From Candidatus Rokuibacteriota bacterium (GTDB lineage Bacteria; Methylomirabilota; Methylomirabilia; Rokubacteriales; CSP1-6): DNA of 12,286 bases. Positions within the stretch are counted from its first letter, which is position 1. Every line of letters begins with the position of its first letter. Both the position numbers and the translations under genes were made by a program. The DNA lies in NCBI GenBank assembly GCA_016201575.1, contig JACQCN010000017.1:1-12286 (forward strand), in the 5' to 3' direction. The notes beneath the pieces are model-generated. The model saw only the letters and a list, made by a program, of their open reading frames with translations. It had not been told where the DNA came from and searched no databases. Below are positions 1 through 7,861 of the stretch, piece after piece.

Positions 1-505
1 CGACCATGCCGCCGCGCCGCTCGAGGTCGTCGCGCGTGCTCTCGGAGATGACGAGCACGGCGCGCGAGCAGCGCAGAACCGCGGGCACGTAGTGGCGGAA
101 ATAGTACTGCTGCCGCGGGTACTCTTCCGGGTAGAGGAGCGGCAGGAGGTCGTGCACCACCGTCACCTGAGGCATCGACGGCGCGAGCAGGCCCTCGGGC
201 ATCAGGTTCAAGACGAGGGCCGGGGCGAGCGCGCGCAGCCGGAGCCGGAACCCGGTCTGGATCCACACCAGGCGCCGCAGGTGCCCGAGGGCGCCGCGCT
301 CGGGCCGGACCGAGGCCGGCGCCCGCCGCACGGCGCCGCGCGCGAGCGCGACGAGGTCCGGCCGCGAGGTGAACACCGTCAACCGCTCGCCGAGGTCGTC
401 GAGGGCCCGGATCAGACTGAGGGCGTAGATCCCCAGGCCCGTGGGCCGCTCGCCGACGATGGCGGCGTTCACTGCGATCGACTCCCGGCCTGACACGCGG
501 GGCAT
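1..505 (-). CDS. GT4-family glycosyltransferase, N-terminal part (cut by window edge)
   Basis: The frame runs from an ATG at 505-503 to the left edge without a stop, giving 168 residues of the acceptor-side domain. Motifs are NAAIVGERPTGLGIYALSLI (13-32), VVHDLLPLLYPEEYPRQQYY (116-135), FRHYVPAVL (136-144) and VISESTRDDLERRGG (152-166). This pattern is typical of GT4 mannosyltransferase-like enzymes of O-antigen clusters. The catalytic donor domain lies outside the window. The ATG overlaps the upstream stop by one base (TAATG). A second start, GTG at 472, has a GGGAG site 9 nt upstream and would begin the protein at NAAIVGERPTG, nearer the usual start of the family; either may be used. Confidence 0.88.
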   Translation of the reverse strand, partial: MPRVSGRESIAVNAAIVGERPTGLGIYALSLIRALDDLGERLTVFTSRPDLVALARGAVRRAPASVRPERGALGHLRRLVWIQTGFRLRLRALAPALVLNLMPEGLLAPSMPQVTVVHDLLPLLYPEEYPRQQYYFRHYVPAVLRCSRAVLVISESTRDDLERRGGMV

Positions 506-1611
506 TATACGGTCGGGGGCGATAGGAGCTCGCGGTAGATCTCGTGCTGGGCGGCGGCGATCGCCTCGTGGGTGTAGCCGGCCCGCACGCGCTCGCGCCC
601 ACGGCGGGCGAGCATCGCGCGGACCGCGGGATCGCCGAGCAGCCACGCGAGCTGCCGGCCGAGCGCGGCGGCGTCGCCCTCCGGGAACATCAAGCCCGCG
701 TCCCCGATCACCTCCGGGATCGCGCCCGAGGACGACCCGACCACGGGAACGCCCGCGGCCATCGCCTCGATCAGGACGTGGCCGAACTGCTCGGCCCACG
801 CCGCCGTCGTCCGCGACGGCAGCACGAGCGCGTCGAGGCCACGCAGCCAGGCGGGAACGGCCGCGTGGTCGACGCCGCCGGCGAACACCGCCTTGCCAGG
901 CGGCCAGCCGGCCACCCGTCGCTCCAGCTCCGCGCGCGCGGGGCCGTCGCCCACGACGAGCAGGCGCGCGTCGAGCGGCGCCAGCGCGTCCACGAGGAGG
1001 TCGACGCCCTTCTCCGGCACCAAGCGCCCGACGTAGCCGACCACAGGCGGCGCGAGGCCGGCGATCGGCTCCGGCCCGCCCTCGCGCGCGTAGCGCTCGG
1101 GGTCCACGCCGAACTGCGGCAGCACGCGCGTCCGCGCGACGGGCACGCCGCGCCGGAGCAGGCGCGCCCGCGCCTGCTGGCTCCCCGCGATCACGAACGC
1201 CGCGCGGCGCAGCACGACGCGCTCGATAGCCCTGGAGAGGAGCCGCCGGGGCCCCTCGAGGTTCTCCCAGGTGAAGACCACGATCCGCGCGCGGCGCGCC
1301 GCGAGGACGCACTGGAGGGCCGCCAGGCTCCAGGGCTCGAGCTCGGCGTGGACGATGTCGGGACGGGCCCGCCAGAGCTCGCGCATGCCGCCGCGGTAGA
1401 CGTGGGCCCCGATGCGCCCGCTCCCGAGGACACGCGACGCGACGACTCGATACGGCGTCGGCGGCGGGGGAAGCGGCATGAGGCCGAAGGCGGTCCGCCA
1501 CGCGGCAGGCGCGAGCAGCGTCAGGTCGAGATCAGGCAGCCGGGCAAGCGCGCGAAGCTTGTCCTGGTTGACGGCGGCGACGTAGGCGTGCGAGACGACC
1601 CAGACTCTCAT
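505..1611 (-). CDS. GT4-family glycosyltransferase
   Basis: A 368-residue GT-B sugar transferase. Visible motifs are MRVWVVSHAYV at the N-terminus, RPDIVHAELEPWSLAALQ (83-100), FTWENLEGPRR (113-123), YVGRLVPEKGVDLL (193-206; Arg196 and Lys201 bind the donor phosphates in this family), GDGPARAELE (221-230) and Glu274/Glu282 in EQFGHVLIEAMAAGVPVV. The frame is open upstream to 1695, but the ATG at 1611 is preferred. It forms an ATGA overlap with the previous gene and starts the protein right at its first beta strand. The stop TAA shares its last base with the ATG of the next gene (TAATG at 507-503). Its role as a repeat-unit transferase is inferred from the cluster; the sugar is unknown. Confidence 0.93.
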   Translation of the reverse strand: MRVWVVSHAYVAAVNQDKLRALARLPDLDLTLLAPAAWRTAFGLMPLPPPPTPYRVVASRVLGSGRIGAHVYRGGMRELWRARPDIVHAELEPWSLAALQCVLAARRARIVVFTWENLEGPRRLLSRAIERVVLRRAAFVIAGSQQARARLLRRGVPVARTRVLPQFGVDPERYAREGGPEPIAGLAPPVVGYVGRLVPEKGVDLLVDALAPLDARLLVVGDGPARAELERRVAGWPPGKAVFAGGVDHAAVPAWLRGLDALVLPSRTTAAWAEQFGHVLIEAMAAGVPVVGSSSGAIPEVIGDAGLMFPEGDAAALGRQLAWLLGDPAVRAMLARRGRERVRAGYTHEAIAAAQHEIYRELLSPPTV

Positions 1612-2807
1612 CCCGCATGTCGGCCCGAGCGATACAGCGTCTCGTGCGCGGTGACCATCCGGTCCCACGAGTACCCGCACGCGTGGGCGCGGCACCGTTC
1701 CCGGATCGCCGGGTCGTCCGCCAAGCGCTCGAGCGCGCCCCGCACCGCCTCCGCGATCGCCCCGGGGCTCGCGTCGCGAGCGAGCCAGGCGGGCTCAAGC
1801 GGACCGAGCACGTCCACGGCGCCGCTCTCCGGTGTCGCCACCACCGGCGTGCCGCAGGCGAGCGCCTCGAGCGTGATCAGGCCGAACCCCTCGAGCGCGA
1901 CGCTCGGCAGCACCACCACATCCGCGGCCTGGTAGTACCGGGGCAGGTCCTCCTCGGGGATGAACCCGGCGAAGTGCACCCGCTTGGCGACGCCGAGTCC
2001 GACTGCCGTCTCCTCCACGGCGGCCCTCAGCCATCCGCTCCCTCCGATCACGAGACTCGTGTCCGGCAGCGCGGCAAGCGCGTGGAGCAGCCCCTCGAGC
2101 CCCATTCGCGGCACCAGACGGCGGACGGTGAAGAGGAGCGTCCGATCATCGGGCAGGCCGAGCGAGCGCCTGGCGGCGCGGCGGTCCGCGGTCGGGCGGA
2201 AGCGCTCGAGGTCGACCCCGCCAGGAATGAGGACCGTGCGGGAGGCGTCGACCCCGTGAATCTCCTCGACCCGCCGCCGGCTGAAAGTCGACAGCACGAC
2301 CACCCGCTCGCTCCGATTGACGGCCGCACGCTCGATGCGCCGGGCAAGCCCGGCCTTGGCGGGCGTCCAGAGCCAGCGGGTCCATCGCTTCGGCCAGGGC
2401 ATGTTCCGCCGGCTGGCGGCGTCGTGGAGAAACTCGAGGTGCCACGGGCCATGGAACGTGTAGTGGAGCGGCCGGCCGCCGGCCCAGCTCGACGCCAGGC
2501 CGGACAGGCCATGGTGGGCGTGGATGGCGTCCGGCCGCCAGCCGCGCAGGATCTCCCGGATCGCGGCCTGCGCCGACCGGAGGCTCGACAGGTAGAGCGT
2601 CGCGAACGAGTGGAAGCGGTCCTCGTAGCGGGCGATCGCGATGCCGTCGATGCGCGACGCGCGCGGCAGGCTCCGCATCGTCCGCGGGACGACGATCCGC
2701 GTCTCGTGACCCCGGGCGGAGAGGCCGCGGGCCAGGTGCCAGATCACCCGCTCGCTTCCTCCCATCCGGTCCGGGAGCGTCGAGGTGGCGGCGAGAAGGA
2801 CGCGCAT
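1608..2807 (-). CDS. GT4-family glycosyltransferase
   Basis: Cytoplasmic GT-B fold sugar transferase of 399 residues, presumed to add one sugar of the repeat unit. The N-terminal domain has GGSERVIWHLARGL (16-29) and HAHHGLSGLAS (96-106). The donor domain has PGGVDLERF (195-203), RRLVPRMGLEGLL (229-241) and the E-x7-E pair Glu306/Glu314 in EGFGLITLEALACGTPVV. The lysine usual in the RLVPxKG motif is Met235 here. Arginines at 229-230 and 234 remain, and an RMG version is typical of one GT4 subgroup, so this need not mean loss of activity. The ATG at 2807 lies 3 bp after the flippase stop and has no clear ribosome binding site. The end overlaps the next start as ATGA (1608-1611), which implies coupled translation. 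Confidence 0.93.
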   Translation of the reverse strand: MRVLLAATSTLPDRMGGSERVIWHLARGLSARGHETRIVVPRTMRSLPRASRIDGIAIARYEDRFHSFATLYLSSLRSAQAAIREILRGWRPDAIHAHHGLSGLASSWAGGRPLHYTFHGPWHLEFLHDAASRRNMPWPKRWTRWLWTPAKAGLARRIERAAVNRSERVVVLSTFSRRRVEEIHGVDASRTVLIPGGVDLERFRPTADRRAARRSLGLPDDRTLLFTVRRLVPRMGLEGLLHALAALPDTSLVIGGSGWLRAAVEETAVGLGVAKRVHFAGFIPEEDLPRYYQAADVVVLPSVALEGFGLITLEALACGTPVVATPESGAVDVLGPLEPAWLARDASPGAIAEAVRGALERLADDPAIRERCRAHACGYSWDRMVTAHETLYRSGRHAG

Positions 2808-2810
2808 CCG

Positions 2811-4340
2811 TCAGGACCGTCCTGGCGCGCGGCGGGACCACGCCGGCGCCACGAGCGCGAGCACGAGCCGCGCGTCGTCGCGCGACAGCGCGACGAGCAT
2901 GAGCGCGTAGGCGGCCGTCCCGACGACCGCGCCCGCGACGAGGGAGGGCGCCGCGCCGGCGACCACGGAGCCCCGCACGATCGCGATGCAGCCGGCGGCG
3001 ACGGCGCCGGCGACGAGCGTCCGGCCCGCGGAGGCGAGCACGGCGCCGGGCCCGAGACCCGGAAGCCGCGGCCGGATCGCCAGCAGCATCACGGCGAAGA
3101 GTGTCACGCCGCTCACCGACATCGCCAGCGGCAATCCCGGGAAGCCGAAGATCGCGGTCAGGAGCGACATCAGGACGATGTTCAGCACGATCACCGCAAT
3201 CCCCGTCCACGCCATCCGCCGCACCTCCTGCAGCGCCTGGTAGGCCCGCGAGAGCACGTGGACCCCGGCCATCCCGCAGAGACCCGGCGCATAGCACGCG
3301 AGCGCCGTCGCCGTCAGCCTCGTGGAGTCGGCGGTGAAGGCGCCGCGCTGGAGCAGCACGCTGATGGCGGGCTCCGCCAGCGCGATCGCGAGCGCCGCCA
3401 GCGGCACCGTGAAGACGAGCGCGAGCCGGAGCGCACGTCGCAGCAGCGCTTCGAGCTGCGCCGTGTCATTCCGTGCCGCGTGGAGCGCCAGCGGTGGCAG
3501 CAGCATCGTGGCGGCGTTGAGCAGGAAGAGGTTCATCGGGAAGTTCAGCAGCCGGAAAGCATAGGTGAGCGCCGCCAGGCTGCCCTCCGGCAGCCGCGCC
3601 GCGAGGCCTCGCTCGACCATGATGTTGACGTAGTTCGCCCCGGACGCGAGCGCCAGCGGCAGCAGCGACGTCAGCACTCGACGGATCCGGGGCCCGGCGG
3701 GCTCTCCACCGCGCGGCACGCCCTGACGCGCGGCGATGGCAAGCGCGAGGATCGCGCCGAACAGGACGAGGCCGCCGACCATGCCCATCGCGACCGCCGG
3801 CGGCCCCAGGCGCCGGCCGAGGGCCACCACCGCGACCAGCGCGACGCCGTACCAGCAGAGCTGACGCAGGCTGGCGACGACGAACCGTCCGTGGGCCTGC
3901 AGCGCGCCGGCGAGGAGCACGGAGAGCGGGAGCAGCACGACCAGCGGCGCGAAGAGCCGCAGGAGCCCGGCGCCGATCTGCCGGACGGCAGCGCCCGGCG
4001 CCAGCAGTCCGGCGAGGCTCGACGAGGCGACGATGAGCCCGACCATGAGCAGGACGGTCCCGCCCGCCAGGAGGCCGAGGCTGGCGCGGAAGAAGCTTCC
4101 GGCCGCCGTCGCGCCGGCCTTCTGCTGCGCCTCGATGTAGTGCGGGACGAAGAGCGTCGAGACCCAGCCGACGATCTCGTTCGCCACGGCGATCACGACC
4201 GTCAGCGCGAGCGCGAGCGCGTCGGCCTCGACGCCGGTGCCGAAGCGGCCCGCCACGGCGATCTCGTAGGCCACCGCGCAGAGCTGCCCGGCCAGCGTGA
4301 CCCCGACCGCTCCGGCGAAGGCGCGTCGCCGCCCGCTCAC
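2811..4340 (-). CDS. MurJ/MviN-family lipid-linked oligosaccharide flippase
   Basis: A 509-residue integral membrane protein of the MOP exporter superfamily, with about 14 hydrophobic segments. It matches the MurJ/MviN family by ALTYAFRLLNFPMNLF (257-272), LLQRGAFTADSTRLTATAL (329-347) and VLSRAYQALQEVRRM (362-376). MurJ flips lipid II, but in this cluster the protein most likely replaces Wzx and flips the finished undecaprenyl-linked repeat to the periplasm. That role is inferred from position beside the Wzy-type gene and from the lack of a classical Wzx in the window. It starts with GTG at 4340; CGGAG lies 9 nt upstream and a stronger AGGAGG about 18 nt upstream. The gap to the Wzy-type gene is 52 bp, with no clear terminator or promoter. 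The stop is 3 bp before the next gene. Confidence 0.88.
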   Translation of the reverse strand: MSGRRRAFAGAVGVTLAGQLCAVAYEIAVAGRFGTGVEADALALALTVVIAVANEIVGWVSTLFVPHYIEAQQKAGATAAGSFFRASLGLLAGGTVLLMVGLIVASSSLAGLLAPGAAVRQIGAGLLRLFAPLVVLLPLSVLLAGALQAHGRFVVASLRQLCWYGVALVAVVALGRRLGPPAVAMGMVGGLVLFGAILALAIAARQGVPRGGEPAGPRIRRVLTSLLPLALASGANYVNIMVERGLAARLPEGSLAALTYAFRLLNFPMNLFLLNAATMLLPPLALHAARNDTAQLEALLRRALRLALVFTVPLAALAIALAEPAISVLLQRGAFTADSTRLTATALACYAPGLCGMAGVHVLSRAYQALQEVRRMAWTGIAVIVLNIVLMSLLTAIFGFPGLPLAMSVSGVTLFAVMLLAIRPRLPGLGPGAVLASAGRTLVAGAVAAGCIAIVRGSVVAGAAPSLVAGAVVGTAAYALMLVALSRDDARLVLALVAPAWSRRAPGRS

Positions 4341-4392
4341 TCCGACTGACTCCGGCGTCCTCCTCTGGAGTGGTCCGCGTTCGTCCCCTTAG

Positions 4393-5753
4393 TCAGGCGG
4401 GCGAGGAGTGCGGGCCGGACAGGTGCACGAGCGCCGCCCCCATGATCCAGAAGATCGCGGCCACTTTCGAGTAGTCGAACAGGTTCTCGGTGAAGGCCTG
4501 CACGGCGAACGAGACGAGCCCGGCAAGGAGTCCGAGCAGCAGCAGCCGCCGTGCCGGGTCCGGGGCGCGGCCGACCCCCCTGATGCCCGCGATCAGGACG
4601 GATGCCAGCAGCGCGGCGAACGCCCCGAGCCCGAGGAGCCCGCGCTCGACGGCCGTCTGCAGGAACGAGCTGTGCGCCGAAAGCCCCTCGGTGGACTGGT
4701 GGTAGCTCTTCAGGAGATCCCCGAAGACCCGCTGTTCCAGTCGACTGGATTCCCGCGCATACCCCCCTTCCCCGAAGCCGAGCAGCGGGCGCTCGGCGAT
4801 TGCGGCGAAGCCGATCCGATGGGCCGCGACCCGCACGGAGATCGAGTTCCACTCCGCCGCGAACTTGGCGATGCCCAGGCCCCCGGCGACGGTCGCCAGC
4901 CCCATCCACGTCACGAGCAAGCCGACCCGGGCGCGCGGCGACACCGCTGTCCTCGGCAGCAGCAGAGACGCCAGCGAAATGCCGGAAGCCAGGCCGACCC
5001 AGGCGCCGACCGAGTTGGAATACACGAGCACGACCGCCGTGAGCAGCGCGCCGGCGATCGCCGCGGCTCGCCGCTTCCCCTTCGCGACGAACGCCAGCGC
5101 GCCGAGGATCGGCGCCACGAGCACGAGATACCCGGCCAGGAAGTTCACGTGGCCGATCGTCGATCCGAGGATCGCCGAGCCGCCGACGCCTGCGTCCCGT
5201 GCTTGAAGTACAGGGGCACCCAGTGGCCGGAAGTCCACAGGAGGCGCTCGACGAGCCCCACCAGCGCGACGACCCCGCCCGTCAGTCCCCCGAGCGTCAC
5301 GATCCGAAGCGGCAAGGTGCGCTCCGCGCGGAGGACGTCCATTGTCGCGAGAAACAGGCCAGCGTAGATCGCCTGCTTGACGACGCCCCATCCCTGGTCC
5401 ACCGTGAACCCGCTCCGCACGGCTGACATCAGCACGACGGCGAGGAAGACCGCCCAGCATCGGATGACCGGGAGCCTCACCAGCTCGCCGGCCGCCGTCC
5501 GGCCGCGACGAAGGATCCAGACGCCGGCCACCGCCAGCAGCGCGACCTTGTCGGCGGAGATCGACTTCTGGGCGGGCCCGAGCCCCATTTCGACGGTGAT
5601 GAGGGGCGCCACGGCGACCAGCGCAAGAAGCGCGAACGAGGGGCGGAACCAGGAGAGAACCGCGAACACGCCGCCGTACCAGACCGTGGTGGCGAGCGCG
5701 ATGCCGGGCGAATCGTATCGGATGGCGGCCGCCACGCCGGCGGCCGAGATCAC
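4393..5753 (-). pseudogene. Wzy/WaaL-type polysaccharide polymerase or O-antigen ligase, split by a frameshift
   Basis: Polytopic inner-membrane protein of the O-antigen ligase/polymerase superfamily, expected to polymerise or ligate undecaprenyl-linked repeats on the periplasmic side. It is read in two frames. From the GTG at 5753 the first frame gives seven or so membrane segments as far as PLYFKHG, then turns to low-complexity Arg/Ser and stops at 5145. The next frame carries on with DAGVGGSAILGSTIGHVNF, more membrane segments, the periplasmic-loop signature RPLLGFGEGGYA and HSSFLQTAVERGLLGLG, and a TGA at 4393. Joining the frames at the GGG at 5198-5196 (one G missing) gives about 452 residues, a normal size. 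The start is also unclear: the first membrane segment seems to begin upstream of 5753 (PPIEAVAGLALVIS), where no ATG, GTG or TTG is in frame. The break could be a sequencing error or a true mutation. Confidence 0.82.
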
Positions 5754-5843
5754 GAGCGCGAGACCGGCAACTGCCTCAATCGGCGGCAGCGTCAGGCGGC
5801 GGAGCGTCCCGACCCTGTCGATGTCGGCCCTTACTGCGCGCCG

Positions 5844-5858
5844 TCCGGGTGGCCCGGA
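5844..5858 (-). other. Small GC hairpin after the GMD-like gene
   Basis: TCCGGG and CCCGGA pair perfectly around a 3-nt loop, 7 nt after the stop of the GMD-like gene. No run of T follows, so it does not look like a full intrinsic terminator. It might slow transcription or protect the upstream message; at this GC content it may also be chance. Confidence 0.2.
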
Positions 5859-5865
5859 ACAGCCC

Positions 5866-6855
5866 TCACGCCCGCGGGGCTCCCACGCGGCTCCGCCAGT
5901 AATTCAGAAGATCGCGAAGCGTCTGCTCGAACGGGATGTTCGGCTGCCAGCCGACCGCGGCCCGGATCTTGCTGTTATCGCCGACGAGCGCCGGCACGTC
6001 CGAAGGCCGGAGCCGGGCCGGGTCCTGCCTGACCGTGATCGAGCGCGCGGGCGACTCCCCGAGGAGGAACTCGAGGACGTCCTGGATGGCCCACGCGCGC
6101 CCGCAGCACAGATTGTAGACTTCCCCCAGCTCGCCGTTCTCCAGCAGCTGCCAGTAGCCCCGGACGATGTCCCGCACGTCCGAGTAGTCCCGGCGCGCCT
6201 TCAGGTTCCCGACCGAGATCACCGGCTCGCAGCGCCCCGCCTCGATCTCGGCGATCTGCCGGGCGAAGTTCGAGGTCACGAAGACGTCGCCGCGCCGCGG
6301 CCCCTCGTGGTTGAAGGCGCGGGCTCTGATGATCGGCAGCCCGTAGCTCTTGAAGTATTGATAGCCCATCAGGTCCTGCGTCACCTTGCTCACCGCGTAC
6401 GGCGAGAGAGGGCGCAGCGGATTCGTCTCCCGGATCGGCAGCTCGTCGTCGTAGACCAGGCCGTACTCCTCGCTGGAGCCGATCACCAGGAACCGCGGCG
6501 GCGGGCCCCCGTGGCTGCGGATCGCCTCGAGCAGATTCACCTGGCTGATCGTGTTCGTGATGAGCGTCTCCGCGGGGGTGTGCCAGGACGCGAGGACATA
6601 GCTTTGCGCCGCGAGGTGCACGACGAAGTCCGGGCTCGAGACCGAGATGAGGTGCTGGACGGACGACAGGTCTCGGAGGTCCGACTCGATGAGGTGGATC
6701 CGGTCCCGGACGTGGTCGATGTTCTCGGTCTTGCTCCGCCAGCGGGATGAGCCGTAGACCTCGACGCCTCGCGCGAGCGCGTACTCGGCGAGGTGACTTC
6801 CGACGAACCCGGTGATGCCGGTGATCAGGACTCGCATGGCGGTCGACGTCGACAC
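5866..6855 (-). CDS. GDP-mannose 4,6-dehydratase / GDP-6-deoxymannose reductase-like SDR
   Basis: A 329-residue extended SDR. It has TGITGFVGS (12-20), AAQSYVLASW (82-91), SSEEYG (127-132), the catalytic Tyr153-x3-Lys157 in SPYAVSK, NHEGPRRGDVFVTSNFARQ (182-200) and RRDYSDVRDIV (221-231). These are features of GDP-mannose 4,6-dehydratases and their reductase partner. The Glu in SSE matches the dehydratase active site. The C-terminal third (VYNLCCG, QDPARLRPSDVP) also resembles the RMD reductases that make GDP-D-rhamnose. It probably takes part in making a GDP-6-deoxyhexose; which step is uncertain, and no second family member is present here. The start used is GTG at 6855, with AAGGA a short 4-5 nt upstream. 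An ATG at 6837 begins nearer the Rossmann motif but has no ribosome binding site. The spacer from the upstream gene is 18 bp. Confidence 0.88.
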   Translation of the reverse strand: MSTSTAMRVLITGITGFVGSHLAEYALARGVEVYGSSRWRSKTENIDHVRDRIHLIESDLRDLSSVQHLISVSSPDFVVHLAAQSYVLASWHTPAETLITNTISQVNLLEAIRSHGGPPPRFLVIGSSEEYGLVYDDELPIRETNPLRPLSPYAVSKVTQDLMGYQYFKSYGLPIIRARAFNHEGPRRGDVFVTSNFARQIAEIEAGRCEPVISVGNLKARRDYSDVRDIVRGYWQLLENGELGEVYNLCCGRAWAIQDVLEFLLGESPARSITVRQDPARLRPSDVPALVGDNSKIRAAVGWQPNIPFEQTLRDLLNYWRSRVGAPRA

Positions 6856-6873
6856 CCGTTCCTTCGCGGTCGT

Positions 6874-7851
6874 CTAGCGAGACGGATGCGGCTTCGCGCG
6901 GGAGAACTCAATGACCTTCCGGAGCGTGGTGACCAGCTCGACCTGGGGGACGACTCCCACGATGGCGCGGAGCTTCGAGACGTCCGGGACGCGGCGCCGC
7001 GGATCCTCGAACCCCCCCTCGTACGCCTGCTCGTACGGCACGTAGACGATCTCCGACCGGCTGCCGGTCAGGTCCCTGACGAGCGCCGCCAGCTCGTTGA
7101 TCGTGATTTCGCGACCCGTGCCGACGTTGAAGACCTCCCCGACCGCTTTCGGGTGGCGCGACGCGGCGATCGTCGCCGCGACGGCGTCCGCCACGTCGGT
7201 GAAGCTGCGGGACTGGTTGCCGTCGCCGTAGACCGTGATCGGCCGGCCCGCGAGGGCCTGCTGGACGAACCGGGGCACGACCATGCCGTACTGCCCGGTC
7301 TGGCGCGGGCCGATCGTGTTGAAGTATCGCATGATCACGACCGGCAGGCCGTGCGCCTTCCAGTACGCGAGCGCGAGGAACTCGTCGATGGCCTTCGAGC
7401 AGGCATAGCTCCAGCGGCTCTTCACCGTCGGGCCGAACACGCCGTCGTCGTCCTCGCGGAGCGGCACCTGGTCGTTCTTGCCGTAGACCTCCGACGTCGA
7501 CGCGATCACGACCTTCTTCTGCCCCTTCGCGGCGCACCGCAGGACCCGGTCGGTCCCGAGGACGTTCGTCTCGATCGTCTCCACGGGCTTCTCGAGGATG
7601 AGGCGAACGCCGACAGCCGCGGCCAGGTGGTACACGACCTGGGCCTCGTCGACGAATTCCTGGAGGCGCTCGTCCTCGAGTATCGACCCCCAGTGGGTCA
7701 GCAACCGCGGCGAGCCGACGACGGCCCCGAGATTCTCCACCCGGCCGGTCGAGAGGTCGTCGATCACCATCACCTCGTGCCCCTCCGCGAGGAGGGTCTC
7801 GGTGAGATGCGAGCCGATGAAGCCGGCGCCGCCAGTGACAAGGGCTTTCAT
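6874..7851 (-). CDS. NAD-dependent nucleotide-sugar epimerase/decarboxylase (extended SDR)
   Basis: A 325-residue extended short-chain dehydrogenase/reductase acting on a nucleotide sugar in the cytoplasm. It has the NAD motif GGAGFIGS (7-14), the acidic DD at 31-32 that selects NAD, HLAA (75-78), STSEVYG (118-124) and the catalytic Tyr149-x3-Lys153. The substrate end shows YGMVVPRFVQQAL (188-200), YGDGNQSRSFTDV (208-220) and DPRRRVPDVSK (283-293). The Glu in STSEVYG and the Arg-rich DPRRR stretch resemble UDP-glucuronate decarboxylases, while the overall layout also fits UDP-hexose 4-epimerases. The product is therefore left open. The ATG at 7851 has a TAGGAG site 7 nt upstream that overlaps the stop of the dehydrogenase, leaving a 10-bp gap. 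The neighbouring dehydrogenase may supply its uronic-acid substrate. Confidence 0.9.
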   Translation of the reverse strand: MKALVTGGAGFIGSHLTETLLAEGHEVMVIDDLSTGRVENLGAVVGSPRLLTHWGSILEDERLQEFVDEAQVVYHLAAAVGVRLILEKPVETIETNVLGTDRVLRCAAKGQKKVVIASTSEVYGKNDQVPLREDDDGVFGPTVKSRWSYACSKAIDEFLALAYWKAHGLPVVIMRYFNTIGPRQTGQYGMVVPRFVQQALAGRPITVYGDGNQSRSFTDVADAVAATIAASRHPKAVGEVFNVGTGREITINELAALVRDLTGSRSEIVYVPYEQAYEGGFEDPRRRVPDVSKLRAIVGVVPQVELVTTLRKVIEFSRAKPHPSR

Positions 7852-7861
7852 CCGCGGGCTC

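Noticed and set aside
92..493. Plus-strand open frame at the left edge
   Set aside because: It lies opposite the N-terminal part of a GT4 enzyme that shows clear family motifs and runs off the window.
4203..4221. Short tandem repeat of GAGCGC-type units
   Set aside because: It encodes the ALALAL stretch of a membrane segment in the flippase, so it is codon-driven.
1617..4349. A 910-codon open frame on the plus strand across the flippase and a GT4 gene
   Set aside because: It is antisense to two clear protein genes and reads as low-complexity Arg/His/Glu/Asp/Gln/Pro sequence with no motif, the usual shadow of GC-rich third codon positions.
4341..4392. Possible terminator or promoter between the Wzy-type and flippase genes
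   Set aside because: No stem followed by a T-run and no convincing -35/-10 pair were seen in the 52 bp.
6842..6853. Twelve-base palindrome GTCGACGTCGAC at the start of the GMD-like gene
   Set aside because: It falls within codons 2-6 of the chosen frame, is not near a promoter, and consists of two copies of a short GC-rich palindrome; chance is the simplest explanation.
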